A DNA stretch of 64,000 nt from Saccharofermentans sp. (GTDB taxonomy: Bacteria; Bacillota; Clostridia; Saccharofermentanales; Saccharofermentanaceae). A program made the translations under genes and the position numbers. The DNA lies in contig JAEFAZ010000003.1 of assembly GCA_016292135.1 (NCBI GenBank), forward strand, positions 62,001-126,000, in the 5' to 3' direction. This document shows positions 42,020-50,537 of the stretch, piece after piece. Below the pieces are notes generated by a model. It saw nothing but the letters and a program-made list of their open reading frames with translations, searched no databases and was not told the origin of the DNA. The first letter of the stretch is position 1. Each line of letters starts with the position of its first letter.

Positions 42020-42376
42020 TTAGAATTCAGTAAATGTTGCAGAATAGGACCACCGTGGCTCCCCGTTTGGAGCTGCAGTCATCTCCGCAGCTCCGGCCGT
42101 GAAATAGCCGTGCGCATCCTTATAGGAACCAAACCAGAAACGGATATCAACACTTGCCGGGCTAATCGCCTGAACAATTGTTGCCAGTTCAGCATCGGTC
42201 AGTTCTTCCCAGGAATAAGCACACTGATATACACCCTGCCTTATTCGTTCTCGGTGCATCTTTCCCGTTCCGACCGACCTGGTCGTGTTCTCCGAGTCCA
42301 GGTCATTCGTTTGAATAGAGATTCCCGTAGGACAGGGCATCGCCACGTTGTTTATCTTCAAATAATCAATGCTCAT
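42020..42376 (-). CDS. Phage protein, DUF6711-like
   Basis: A 118-residue protein whose text (YLKINNVAMPCPTGISIQ, then NDLDSENTTRSVGTGKMHRE) matches the small proteins encoded after the tape measure in many Firmicutes phages, called DUF6711 as I recall. It is presumed to be part of the tail tip. The start codon overlaps the tape measure stop, and GGAGG precedes it. Confidence 0.7.
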   Translation of the reverse strand: MSIDYLKINNVAMPCPTGISIQTNDLDSENTTRSVGTGKMHRERIRQGVYQCAYSWEELTDAELATIVQAISPASVDIRFWFGSYKDAHGYFTAGAAEMTAAPNGEPRWSYSATFTEF

Positions 42377-45300
42377 GCCCTGCCTCCTGATCTTCCGTTA
42401 TAAAGTCTTTCGTACTTCTGCATACTCTCGAAAAGCACCTGTCCGTCAATTTCAAGTGTTATGTTTGTTCTCGTATCTCCACTGCCTGCTACAGCTGCAT
42501 TGTTGGCACCCTTAAGGAAAGGAAGCACCTGCATCATGGCAGCTGCAACCGCTTCGGCGATCTTGCTCTCAGGGGCAACGATCTCGCCTTCCTTCTTGTT
42601 ATCACCGATAAGTGCCAGCTGTGGTGTGTTCGCTTCAACAAATCCACCAGTGGCCAATCGAGGAATGGATACTTTTGAGAATTTCGGAAGCCCTGTATAG
42701 GGCTTACCCATAATCTCCGCACCTTTTTTCCCGAATGCATCAAGTTTCCCGAGGAATCCGTTAAGTCCGTCAACAATATGATTGATCGCATTTTCGATCG
42801 CTCCGAGCGCAGAATTGAATGCGCCCTTCACAGCACCGACGATGCTGTCGAACGCTTCTGATATAGGCGTGACCACATTATCCTGGAACCACTTGCTTGC
42901 AGATGCCCAAACACCACAAATATCGTCCCAAAGTTGCGAGAAGAATCCGGAAACTGAAGTCCAGACGCCCTCGAAAAATCCCTTCACAGGCTGTATGACA
43001 TTGGTATCGAACCAGGTCGCGACTGAATTCCAGACGCCCTGGATATCAGACCAGAGCTGCGAGAAGAAACCTGATACTTTGGCTACTATTGGACTGAAGA
43101 ACTTTACGACCGGCTGAATAACAGTAGAATTGAACCACTCTGCTGCTGTCGCCCAGATTCCGACGATTACCATCCAAAGAGACTCGAAGACTCCACCTAC
43201 TGTCTCTTCAATAGGTTCAAAGAAGCCTATTATCGGCTGAACAACGGTTTCATCGAACCATGTTGCAACCCCTTCCCAAGCCAGATGGATTCCTTCGATG
43301 ATCTTGTCCCACTCGAAGATCTGAACCAGATCCGTGAAGAAATTTTCGAGGTCCTTCCACAAATCTTCGAAAAGGCCTCCAATAGCACCGACGATATCCT
43401 GGAATCCCTTTGTTACAGTGTCCCAATCGCCGCTGAATATGCCGACAATAACCTCTACAACGCCCTTTCCGACAGTGAAGATGGACTTCAATACGGAAAG
43501 CATGTTACTGAAGGCCATGATCAATCCGGAGAAAAATGCTGCTCCATATTTCCCTAGGAAGTCCCCTATAGCCTTAATTACAGGCTTGATTACCGGATAG
43601 ATCTTATTGAACCCTTTTGCAATGGTACCTATCGTCTCACCAATAGTCTTACCAATCTCACGAGCCTTGTCAGTAACACCGGAAGATTCAAAGTTCTGTC
43701 TTACGATATCGAACTTATCTTTGATGGCACTGGTAAATGTAGCGATCGCATCCGAGATGTTGACCGCTGCATCCGAGATATCTTTCTCGAAATTCTTGAT
43801 TCCTTCGGCAAAGCCTTCCAGAGCGCCTGTTTCAAGCGCCTGCTTGAATTCAGTTATTACCGAGGTTATGTCAAAGAAGATACCTGCTATATTGGCACCG
43901 GCAATCTCAAGGTTTTCTGAATCGAAGACTGCCTGAAGGATATTGGATACAGACCCTGACAGGCTGGATATTGCATCTGCTTCCCTGCTCGACAGGTCGA
44001 ACATGGTTACCAGATGATCTTTGATAGGCTGTTCATTCTGCGTCAGGAACTTATCAATCGTCCCTGTGGTTGTCTTCGTAACACCCAGAGTGATCGTTGC
44101 AACTGTTCCGGACACAGAACCGAAAGCCTTAGCCCATTTCTCAGCACAACTGTCAGCTGCACCCTGAACCTTAGGATCAGTAAATATCCGTTGTGCTGTT
44201 TTGCCGATACTAACAACATCATCCTTGATGCCATCAATATACTTGGATCCGTTATACGTCTGATTGAATCCGTCAACGAATGCATCTTTTAACTGTACTG
44301 CCTTTTTTACAACACCATCAAGCGCCTGCTTCCACTTATTCGTGGCTTTTGTAGCATCATTCGTTGCTGCCGCTGCCGCTTTTGTATTAGCGAGAGCCTT
44401 CTTGGAAGCACCACCTCCACCGCCGCCCGAAGAATCAGAATTCAGAGTGTTGATCTTATCGAACCCTGCCAGGTTCTGCATCATCTTCTTTGCAGCTCCG
44501 CCGGCGGACTTCATCCCCGTGCTGAGATCATCCGCGCTCTGTGCCGCACTTGCAGTAGCATCTGCCACACCACCGACATCGCCGTTCTGGGATACCCCCA
44601 TAAGGCTTGCAGTGAAGTTTGAAAAGGCAGAAGCTGCCTGATTGGCAGCTTCCATTATCATGTTAAGCCACTGTACTATAGGTGTAAGGACATTGATCAA
44701 ACCCTGACCTATAGTAGCCTTGAACGAATCAAACTGAAGGGTCAGCACACGGATCTGGTTAGCCCAGCCTCCGGAAGTTCTTTGGAAGTCTCCTGATGCG
44801 TCAGACAGTTTATCTTGAACAAAAGCAAGTCTCAAAGAAACCTTCTCCTGTTCGCTCATACTCTTGACGGTCTTGTTCATGCCCTGATACATCGCGAACT
44901 GGTTAAGTGCAGTCTCTGTCATTACGACACCGTACTTCTTAAGGACTTCTGTCTCACCGGAATATACGGCTTTCAATGCGTTGAAAGTCTCGTCAGTCGA
45001 TTTGTTATAGAAGGATGCCATATCACCGGCCAGAGCCGTCAGGGACGATGCCTGGTCATATGCTTCCTTCTCCGAATAACCAAACGCTTTCGACATGGCA
45101 CCGAGTGTTCCCATGTAATCCTTGGCGACAGTCTCGGACAAACCATATGACTTGATCGCGGACTTGGCAAACTCGTTGACATCGTTCGCCATATTGCCGT
45201 ATACGACATCTACTACATTCTGAACCTCTACAAGGTCAGATCCCAGCTCCACTGCTTCCTTACCGAAGGAGATGAGTCCTGCAACGCTGACAGCTACGCC

Positions 45301-45510
45301 GAGAGCCCCAATAGCCTTTTTGGCAACAGACCCCAATGTGCTCAGGGCAGATGTTTCCTTACCGATGGCCGAGGTCACACTCTTTGATGCTGACTTTGAT
45401 TGCTTATTGGCTTCCGATGCCGCGTCTTTAACTGCAGATTTAACATCCGCTATAAGTTGATCCTTCAAGACCTTGATCGACAGATCAACTTCTCCGACAT
45501 TTGTCGCCAT
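42373..45510 (-). CDS. Phage tail tape measure protein
   Basis: A 1045-residue protein that sets tail length and is injected with the DNA. The N-terminus is coiled-coil (KDQLIADVKSAVKDAASEAN) followed by a hydrophobic stretch; a glycine/serine-rich linker lies near residue 365. The last third has repeated FFSQLWSDI and WFDTNVIQPVKGFF modules separated by hydrophobic helices, typical for this class. Length and position after the tail chaperones fit. GGAGG precedes the ATG. Confidence 0.9.
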   Translation of the reverse strand: MATNVGEVDLSIKVLKDQLIADVKSAVKDAASEANKQSKSASKSVTSAIGKETSALSTLGSVAKKAIGALGVAVSVAGLISFGKEAVELGSDLVEVQNVVDVVYGNMANDVNEFAKSAIKSYGLSETVAKDYMGTLGAMSKAFGYSEKEAYDQASSLTALAGDMASFYNKSTDETFNALKAVYSGETEVLKKYGVVMTETALNQFAMYQGMNKTVKSMSEQEKVSLRLAFVQDKLSDASGDFQRTSGGWANQIRVLTLQFDSFKATIGQGLINVLTPIVQWLNMIMEAANQAASAFSNFTASLMGVSQNGDVGGVADATASAAQSADDLSTGMKSAGGAAKKMMQNLAGFDKINTLNSDSSGGGGGGASKKALANTKAAAAATNDATKATNKWKQALDGVVKKAVQLKDAFVDGFNQTYNGSKYIDGIKDDVVSIGKTAQRIFTDPKVQGAADSCAEKWAKAFGSVSGTVATITLGVTKTTTGTIDKFLTQNEQPIKDHLVTMFDLSSREADAISSLSGSVSNILQAVFDSENLEIAGANIAGIFFDITSVITEFKQALETGALEGFAEGIKNFEKDISDAAVNISDAIATFTSAIKDKFDIVRQNFESSGVTDKAREIGKTIGETIGTIAKGFNKIYPVIKPVIKAIGDFLGKYGAAFFSGLIMAFSNMLSVLKSIFTVGKGVVEVIVGIFSGDWDTVTKGFQDIVGAIGGLFEDLWKDLENFFTDLVQIFEWDKIIEGIHLAWEGVATWFDETVVQPIIGFFEPIEETVGGVFESLWMVIVGIWATAAEWFNSTVIQPVVKFFSPIVAKVSGFFSQLWSDIQGVWNSVATWFDTNVIQPVKGFFEGVWTSVSGFFSQLWDDICGVWASASKWFQDNVVTPISEAFDSIVGAVKGAFNSALGAIENAINHIVDGLNGFLGKLDAFGKKGAEIMGKPYTGLPKFSKVSIPRLATGGFVEANTPQLALIGDNKKEGEIVAPESKIAEAVAAAMMQVLPFLKGANNAAVAGSGDTRTNITLEIDGQVLFESMQKYERLYNGRSGGRA

Positions 45511-45533
45511 CTATAACCACCTCCTTCAGTCCC

Positions 45534-45758
45534 TTACTTCATCCCGAAAATCTTCCGTAATGCCCAATCAGCTTCCTCGAGAGAATGCGTGACTGTACGG
45601 GAGTGGTGGGATCTCCACTCGCTATAGATCTTTCTTTCCTGTGCTGTGAACTTGTCTCTTACTTTTCTGTTTTTCTCAGAACGGATCCTGACGAGGTACC
45701 CGAGCGGTGTCTCACCATTCAGACCGGCAAGAAGAGTCGTAAACTCGTCCCAGAGCAT
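45534..45758 (-). CDS. Tail chaperone second part (Gp15/GT-like), probably made by frameshift
   Basis: From its only ATG this frame encodes 74 residues (MLWDEFTTLLAGLNGETPLG...). The frame stays open upstream to 45878, adding VWYDLYEDYDAIEASFAQQY, a segment I recognise as conserved in this family. That upstream part lies in the +1 frame relative to the preceding chaperone gene, and no start codon is available there. The natural product is therefore probably a fusion of the first chaperone with this part through ribosomal frameshifting, as in lambda G/GT. It lies just upstream of the tape measure gene, where such chaperones belong. Confidence 0.65.
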   Translation of the reverse strand: MLWDEFTTLLAGLNGETPLGYLVRIRSEKNRKVRDKFTAQERKIYSEWRSHHSRTVTHSLEEADWALRKIFGMK

Positions 45759-45846
45759 ATCATCTTCTCTTCTTAACAGGATCCCGTATTGCTGTGCAAA
45801 AGATGCTTCGATAGCATCGTAATCTTCATAGAGATCGTACCAGACC

Positions 45847-46164
45847 TCATTCTTCGGTGTCGGTGCGAAAGTCGTCCTCTATGTCTTCCAGGTCCTTGTT
45901 CATCGCTACTGCCATAGCAGCCTTCATGATCGTTACCCAGTTATCGAAGGGAAGATTCATATCCTCGATCTGCTTGATCGCTTCATTGCCAAGCAAGATC
46001 TTTAAGATCTCGTTTATCTGTTCCAAATCATCCCCATTTTCGAGGGCCATTACCTTCAACATTGCGTTCTTGGTGCAATCGACCTTGTACTTATGTTTCT
46101 CATCAACGATAAGGAATCTCGGCTCCCTATCCAATTTGTTGCTTATGTTTATTACTCTACCCAT
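45847..46164 (-). CDS. Tail assembly chaperone, first part (G-like)
   Basis: A 105-residue protein encoded between the tail tube and tape measure genes. Its fold is unknown, but position, size and acidic C-terminus (NKDLEDIEDDFRTDTEE) match tail assembly chaperones. GGAGG precedes the ATG by six bases. The last 29 bases before its stop overlap a second open frame (+1), so a longer fusion product is likely. Confidence 0.72.
   Translation of the reverse strand: MGRVINISNKLDREPRFLIVDEKHKYKVDCTKNAMLKVMALENGDDLEQINEILKILLGNEAIKQIEDMNLPFDNWVTIMKAAMAVAMNKDLEDIEDDFRTDTEE
45850..45878 (-). promoter_or_regulatory. Candidate +1 ribosomal frameshift window
   Basis: The overlap between the two chaperone frames spans 29 bases, bounded by TAG in the +1 frame and TGA in the 0 frame. 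It contains TTT-C, where tRNA-Phe could slip from UUU to UUC, and the end GAA-TGA. No strong downstream hairpin is seen. Confidence 0.4.
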
Positions 46165-46186
46165 TGTTAATCCTCCTTTAATAGAA

Positions 46187-46218
46187 AGGGAGAGCACTCT
46201 TCCCCGAATGCTCTCCCT
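46187..46218 (-). terminator. Hairpin after the tail tube gene
   Basis: AGGGAGAGCA (46187-46196) pairs perfectly with its complement (46209-46218). The T-tract on the minus strand is short (TTCTATT), so it may only reduce downstream expression relative to the abundant tube protein. Confidence 0.6.
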
Positions 46219-46241
46219 GTTTTGTTTGTGTTGCTTTCTGA

Positions 46242-46685
46242 TCAGCCGTTAGCATATGTAATTGTAGGCTTGCCGTTGCTCTGAACCTCAAATTCGAGCG
46301 GAGCAACATTGGTTGAATCACCATACTCATATGCTGTAACAGAGATGATCGCATCTGTAAGTGTGATGCTGTCACCATTCTTGAAGTTGACCTTGAAATC
46401 ACCTTCAGCATCACGACCGTTCTTGAACGCATAAGAAGCAATTGCATCATTACCGGTATCACCGACATTTCTCTTACCAGAGCAAGAGAAGGCAATGCTC
46501 TTTGCGGTCATGAGTCTTCTGACCCAGCCCTCAGCATTGTAAGGGTTCCACTCTTCGATACCGTTGTCAATGGCGATAGAGAAGCTCTCAACATCTGCGA
46601 TATCCTCAAAAGTGTTGTCCACCTTAATCTGGAACTGACCTTCGTAACAGGGAAATACACCTGTGAAAGGAGTAGGATCTGGCAT
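46242..46685 (-). CDS. Phage major tail (tube) protein
   Basis: A 147-residue protein with the usual position before the chaperones and tape measure. The sequence FEDIADVESFSIAIDNGIEE and SITLTDAIISVTAYEYGDST follows the beta-rich pattern of siphovirus tail tube proteins. GAGG precedes the ATG, and a hairpin follows the gene. Confidence 0.82.
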   Translation of the reverse strand: MPDPTPFTGVFPCYEGQFQIKVDNTFEDIADVESFSIAIDNGIEEWNPYNAEGWVRRLMTAKSIAFSCSGKRNVGDTGNDAIASYAFKNGRDAEGDFKVNFKNGDSITLTDAIISVTAYEYGDSTNVAPLEFEVQSNGKPTITYANG

Positions 46686-46702
46686 ATTTTTTTCCTCCTA
46701 TT

Positions 46703-47080
46703 TTATGATATTGGTTTTGCATATACCGTAACGTCCAGTGTGTACTCGCATATCCCGTTTTCATCTTTATCGACATCAACGGGAGGTCGGGGACAGTCTA
46801 TCCATCCGGTATGTTTTGTTGTAGTAAAATTCGCTCTCTTAAGTATGTTGTAGAGCGAAATAGCTTTGTCTTCGGTAACATCAAGAGCCTTTGTCCAATG
46901 AACCAAGATGGTAAGATTCTTGGCCGAATACGAAGACGGTCCGTAACTTTCAGGTTGTACAGCGGGATCCCTGGAATAGACTCCAAGAACCTGCGTCTTT
47001 CCTTTGGGGATATATCCTCCATAAAGATCTGTAATGCCCTGGGATTCCAGCCACCTGATAAACTCTTTAATGGTCATCAT
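46703..47080 (-). CDS. Phage minor capsid/tail completion protein (Minor_capsid_3-like)
   Basis: A 125-residue protein with the sequence EFIRWLESQGITDLYGGYI and NLTILVHWTKALDVTEDKA, like the third small protein of the minor capsid set in Firmicutes siphoviruses. It probably joins head and tail. It overlaps the previous gene by four bases. Confidence 0.7.
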   Translation of the reverse strand: MMTIKEFIRWLESQGITDLYGGYIPKGKTQVLGVYSRDPAVQPESYGPSSYSAKNLTILVHWTKALDVTEDKAISLYNILKRANFTTTKHTGWIDCPRPPVDVDKDENGICEYTLDVTVYAKPIS

Positions 47081-47448
47081 GTGATTTCCCTCCTCACCAG
47101 TTCAGCATATATCTTTGTCGGAAGATCCCCCTCTGCACCGTTCGGGAGATAATCGTCAAACCATCTTCCTCCAGCATTTGCGTTCTTACCCTGTTGGAAA
47201 TTGTATTCCGGATGGTAATACAAACGTCTGGCTTGAGGTGCAATTGTCTTAATGATTATTTCTCCGGACGATACGTTGGAATCATCAACAAACGTTCTGT
47301 TATTTTGCATCTCACCGGTATCGAACGGCATCTTCTGCTTCTGCACAAGATCTGTCAGCACGGCTTGACCAGTCTTCTTCAAGGCTTTGACCTGAGCTTC
47401 AGACAACTTCTTAAGACCATCATCATTGAATCTGTAATTAGATGCCAT
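47077..47448 (-). CDS. Phage minor capsid protein (Minor_capsid_2-like)
   Basis: A 123-residue basic protein containing KLSEAQVKALKKTGQAVLTD and PFDTGEMQNNRTFV. The pattern of a helical start, then a DTGEM turn and a YYHPEYNFQQGKN segment, is characteristic of the minor capsid 2 family at the head-tail interface. GAGGTG precedes the ATG. Confidence 0.75.
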   Translation of the reverse strand: MASNYRFNDDGLKKLSEAQVKALKKTGQAVLTDLVQKQKMPFDTGEMQNNRTFVDDSNVSSGEIIIKTIAPQARRLYYHPEYNFQQGKNANAGGRWFDDYLPNGAEGDLPTKIYAELVRREIT

Positions 47449-47796
47449 TCAGATCACCTCGATTCTTGTATGGTTCACCGTACCGTCAGGGTTCCTCGGT
47501 CTGTAGATTCCCAGGATCTCTCTGTTAGAAAGACCTGCAATCGTAACACGACCGCCGGTAATTTCGTCGTTGATACCTGCAAGAAGATCCTGGCCAACAT
47601 GGATGATCCCGGACAACTTTACCCAGTCACCATTCTTGTCCCTGACCCTTTGTGCTTTCTCCGACCAGTTCACCTTGCCGGACCACGTCAAGAGTTCAGA
47701 ATCATCACCAAACTGCGACGGACCGCCTGTAAACACGATCGTGCATGGTGTCACATCCGCGAAATCGGGATACTTCAACTTCTTGATCATTGTCAT
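47449..47796 (-). CDS. Phage minor capsid protein (Minor_capsid_1-like)
   Basis: A 115-residue beta-rich protein: PDFADVTPCTIVFTGG, TWSGKVNWSEKAQRV and GIYRPRNPDGTVNHTRIEV. It is the first of three small head-closure genes in the usual order. It overlaps the previous gene by four bases. ATG codons at positions 1 and 3 are both possible starts. Confidence 0.7.
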   Translation of the reverse strand: MTMIKKLKYPDFADVTPCTIVFTGGPSQFGDDSELLTWSGKVNWSEKAQRVRDKNGDWVKLSGIIHVGQDLLAGINDEITGGRVTIAGLSNREILGIYRPRNPDGTVNHTRIEVI

Positions 47797-48176
47797 ATCC
47801 CCCTGTAAAGATATCCGGTCACGATGAGTTCATCATATGCACGTTGGGGAACTCCGTATGTTGCCATCATGTCAACATCAGAAGTTCCGCCTATCTGCAT
47901 ATTTACATCGCCTATCGAATATCCGGAAAGACCATTTGCCGATGCACCGCTGTTGTTACCTGTTTCCAGAAGAAAGTCGGCAGCAAGACATACCGCACGC
48001 TTCAGATGCTCCTTCTGAAAGGGAGTGGGCGGTTCGAGCTCGTCCTTATACCTGATCGCTCTTCTTACGGCATCAGATGCTTTCTGAAGATACGGCAGGG
48101 CTTCTTCCGAAGTCGAAAAGTCCGTTCCGTGATATTCATCTGTATAGAATTCATAATCCGCGTAAGATATGCTCAC
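47793..48176 (-). CDS. Phage head-tail connector (gp6-like)
   Basis: A 127-residue mostly helical protein (EEALPYLQKASDAVRRAIRY, FQKEHLKRAVCLAADFLLE) in the position of the head-completion connectors that bind the portal ring. It starts at GTG with GGAGG nine bases upstream, and its end overlaps the next gene. Confidence 0.72.
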   Translation of the reverse strand: MSISYADYEFYTDEYHGTDFSTSEEALPYLQKASDAVRRAIRYKDELEPPTPFQKEHLKRAVCLAADFLLETGNNSGASANGLSGYSIGDVNMQIGGTSDVDMMATYGVPQRAYDELIVTGYLYRGI

Positions 48177-48194
48177 TGCTTCATTCCTCCGTAA

Positions 48195-48293
48195 TTACTT
48201 CTTTTTCTTGGGTTTCTCTTCGGAAAGAGCTTCCTTCTGGGTCTTACCTTTAGGCTGTTCCTTCTTCGGAATACCACCGATCATGATACTCAT
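48195..48293 (-). CDS. 32-residue basic phage peptide
   Basis: A small frame with an excellent ribosome binding site (GGAGGTGCTTT before ATG) encodes MSIMIGGIPKKEQPKGKTQK followed by a short acidic part and PKKKK. It sits between the decoration domain and the connector gene, with no overlap. Its function is unknown; position and site argue that it is translated. Confidence 0.6.
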   Translation of the reverse strand: MSIMIGGIPKKEQPKGKTQKEALSEEKPKKKK

Positions 48294-48304
48294 AAAGCAC
48301 CTCC

Positions 48305-48670
48305 TTACTCACATACAAGCGGTGACAAGTCATACTCCTTACGGAGTGTTGCCGTACCATCAGTAGCCACGATAATGAGCTTCTGGGTATTCTTGTCATT
48401 GATGTATGCTGCAAAGTTCTTATCCTCATCCTCGATGATCTCAACAAGGCCGCTGTCATCATCAATGGGAGTGGTTCCACCCGGCCCACCGTATGTAGGT
48501 CTAAGACCTACCTTAACGGAAGTCATATCCTCGGTGATTCCCAGAACTTTCATGGCGAGGAAGTTACCTTCACCCCAGTAGTTAACCAGAGCGCTCGGAG
48601 TATCATAATGCTTGAGTGTTCCTGTTACGGCATTCCCTACAACAGAAACACCGCTCTGAAGATCACTCAC
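48305..48670 (-). CDS. Phage head decoration domain, probably fused to capsid by frameshift
   Basis: From an in-frame GTG this encodes 121 residues (SDLQSGVSVVGNAVTGTLKH..., DLSPLVCE), a small beta-rich domain of the kind I associate with capsid decoration in Firmicutes phages. The GTG has no ribosome binding site, and the frame stays open upstream to the end of the major capsid gene, in the -1 frame relative to it. A slippery heptamer, a six-base spacer and a hairpin lie exactly at the junction. The likely product is a capsid fusion of about 426 residues present in a minority of subunits; independent translation cannot be excluded. Confidence 0.75.
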   Translation of the reverse strand: MSDLQSGVSVVGNAVTGTLKHYDTPSALVNYWGEGNFLAMKVLGITEDMTSVKVGLRPTYGGPGGTTPIDDDSGLVEIIEDEDKNFAAYINDKNTQKLIIVATDGTATLRKEYDLSPLVCE

Positions 48671-48689
48671 TGCCGAGTCGTAGATTGTA

Positions 48690-48733
48690 GCCCCACTGTC
48701 CTCGGGCTCAACCGAGGGGCTTACGAGGGGTTT
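48690..48733 (-). promoter_or_regulatory. Programmed -1 frameshift signal at the capsid gene end
   Basis: On the minus strand A-AAC-CCC (48733-48727, the X-XXY-YYZ form in the capsid frame) is followed by the spacer TCGTAA, which includes the capsid stop, and then a 31-base hairpin (48720-48690). The inner stem is CCTCGG/CCGAGG, and GCC/GGC closes the outer part. Confidence 0.75.
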
Positions 48734-49584
48734 GATGCCACCACATGAGCATAGATACCTGCTACCTTGTTCTCATAGACATCGTTAAGGCCATAGATCC
48801 TGTAACCGAACTTCCATGCGTCAGCATCCTGATTCTGTTCAGGTGTGATGACCTTCGGTGCCAGGTGCTTGACCGTCTGAAGAACTGCAGACTTGGCAAC
48901 GATAAGGAAGTTAAGGTTCTTACCATCTGTGTGCCTGGAGTATCCGCCTGCTCCGGAAGTAGCAAGAGCAACCTTGCTGTAAAAACGGCTCTGCGGAACC
49001 TTGGTGATCTTGGCGAAAGAAGATAAGCAAGCTTTTGACTTGGTCGTATCCATATCCTCGATATCCTTAAGACCTGCAGGTGTGATAAAGAGATATCTCT
49101 CTTCAGCGGGAACCTCAGCATTATCCATCTCTGCCATAGCAGCAGAAACGGCTGCATACCACGCACCTGAAGAAAGGTTTGCGGAAGCACCGCCGATGTT
49201 GGATGTGCCCGCATACTGTGCGAAACGGACAGCGTCAACCTCAGGAACAACCTTTGTACGGATGAATTCACCGGCGAGCTTACCGAATGCGATACCTGCT
49301 GTCTCCTCGTTGTCCATAGCGTCAACGTTGAACATACGGCCACGCTCGTAGTTGAACTGCTTGGTCTCGTGAGTGAGAGTGACATCGCCCTGAGTATAAC
49401 CGCTGTTACGGCTGTACGCTGCAAGCCCCTGCATCTCAAGCTTGGGTACGATGATCTCGTTAGCGTTAGCACCTGCCTGGAAGAGTTCAGAATCGCCATC
49501 AAGTACAGACGTAAGAGAAGCTTTCTTATAAACTTCATCAAGCAAAGGTACATACTTCTTAAAAAGTGCAATAGAATTTGCCAT
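48721..49584 (-). CDS. Phage major capsid protein
   Basis: A 287-residue capsid protein that forms the head shell, probably with the HK97 fold. Motifs include DGDSELFQAGANANEIIVPK, GRMFNVDAMDNEET and LFITPAGLKDIEDMD, common to Firmicutes siphovirus capsids. It follows the scaffold gene by 21 bases and has GGAGG before the ATG. The last codons AAC-CCC-TCG-TAA lie in a frameshift arrangement that can extend the protein with the decoration domain. Confidence 0.9.
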   Translation of the reverse strand: MANSIALFKKYVPLLDEVYKKASLTSVLDGDSELFQAGANANEIIVPKLEMQGLAAYSRNSGYTQGDVTLTHETKQFNYERGRMFNVDAMDNEETAGIAFGKLAGEFIRTKVVPEVDAVRFAQYAGTSNIGGASANLSSGAWYAAVSAAMAEMDNAEVPAEERYLFITPAGLKDIEDMDTTKSKACLSSFAKITKVPQSRFYSKVALATSGAGGYSRHTDGKNLNFLIVAKSAVLQTVKHLAPKVITPEQNQDADAWKFGYRIYGLNDVYENKVAGIYAHVVASNPS

Positions 49585-49605
49585 GTTATTATTCCTCCTT
49601 ATGGC

Positions 49606-50280
49606 TTATTTCTTGTTGGGGGAAAGTCCGAAAGCGCGTCGTATCGCGTCATCGTTATCACCTCCCTTGTCCTTATTCCCGTCAGCTCCGATCTTGAATC
49701 CCGAAGTCTCCTTCGTATCCTTCAGTTCCGGAACATCTTTAAGGACCTGTTCAACGGCAGCCTTGATAGCCGCCTCATCCGGATTACCGTCATCATCGAT
49801 GGTGATCTTGGTAAGGTCTGCCATCTTGACCACATAATCCAGCTTGTTGCTCTTGACACCAAGGCTCGAAGCCATGATTTGTGCATTTGCCTTAATCATT
49901 ACTGCATTCGCTTTTGCGATTGCTTCCTGAGCGGTCTTTTCCGCAGCATCTGCACGTTCAGCCTGTGCTTTGGCATCATTCTTTGAAGCCTCTGCCTTCT
50001 CTGCCTTTGTCTTTTTGTACTCGGCTATAGCTGCATTAGCTTCTTCCTCAGTAAGACCCTGCTGCTGGAAGAAAGACTTCAAAGCTGACTTCTCAGCTCT
50101 GCCCGTTCTCTCTGTCACAATCTTATCCAAGTCTTCCTGCGTATACTGCTTTGTACCGGTAGCAGCTCCGTCGTTACCGCCGTTACCCCCGGCGTTAGGG
50201 TTTGTGCCGTTCGTATTGTTCTCGGCACCCGAATTCTCGGCGCCGGATCTTGCGGACTGCTGTTCATTCATCTCTGACAT
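49606..50280 (-). CDS. Phage scaffold protein
   Basis: A 224-residue, highly charged helical protein encoded directly before the major capsid gene. After a Ser/Asn/Gly-rich start (residues 1-40) comes a long coiled-coil (about 60-130, EYKKTKAEKAEASKNDAKAQ, AERADAAEKTAQEAIA), then a compact C-terminal domain ending AFGLSPNKK. This matches DUF4355- or gp20-type scaffolds. The start follows GGAGG; the longer frame upstream runs through a terminator. Confidence 0.82.
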   Translation of the reverse strand: MSEMNEQQSARSGAENSGAENNTNGTNPNAGGNGGNDGAATGTKQYTQEDLDKIVTERTGRAEKSALKSFFQQQGLTEEEANAAIAEYKKTKAEKAEASKNDAKAQAERADAAEKTAQEAIAKANAVMIKANAQIMASSLGVKSNKLDYVVKMADLTKITIDDDGNPDEAAIKAAVEQVLKDVPELKDTKETSGFKIGADGNKDKGGDNDDAIRRAFGLSPNKK

Positions 50281-50343
50281 AGATGTACCTCCGTTTATTG
50301 CCCGTCGGCTATATTCCATCCTGTAAGCCCGGATGTTGGGCAT

Positions 50344-50380
50344 GAAAAAGGGACCGCAGAGCTTTAGGCTCTTAGGTCCC
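50344..50380 (-). terminator. Left terminator of the cassette inside the head operon
   Basis: GGGACC (50350-50355) pairs with GGTCCC (50375-50380), with an inner AGAGC/GCTCT stem, and a T-run follows on the minus strand. It lies between the metallopeptidase gene and the scaffold gene. Confidence 0.8.
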
Positions 50381-50537
50381 GTGTAAGGGACGGTATCCGT
50401 TGGCACGATCCCGCCCCGAAGATCAGAAGAGATCTATATGCTATATTCATATTACAGGCGAAAAGCGGAAAGCCGAGTAATATGAAAGGAGCAACAATGT
50501 TAAAATAGTATTATTACTTGAATAAGGAGGTGGATAT

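Noticed and set aside
43285..44641. Several plus-strand frames opposite the tape measure gene
   Set aside because: Shadow frames; none has a ribosome binding site, and the minus-strand gene is unbroken.
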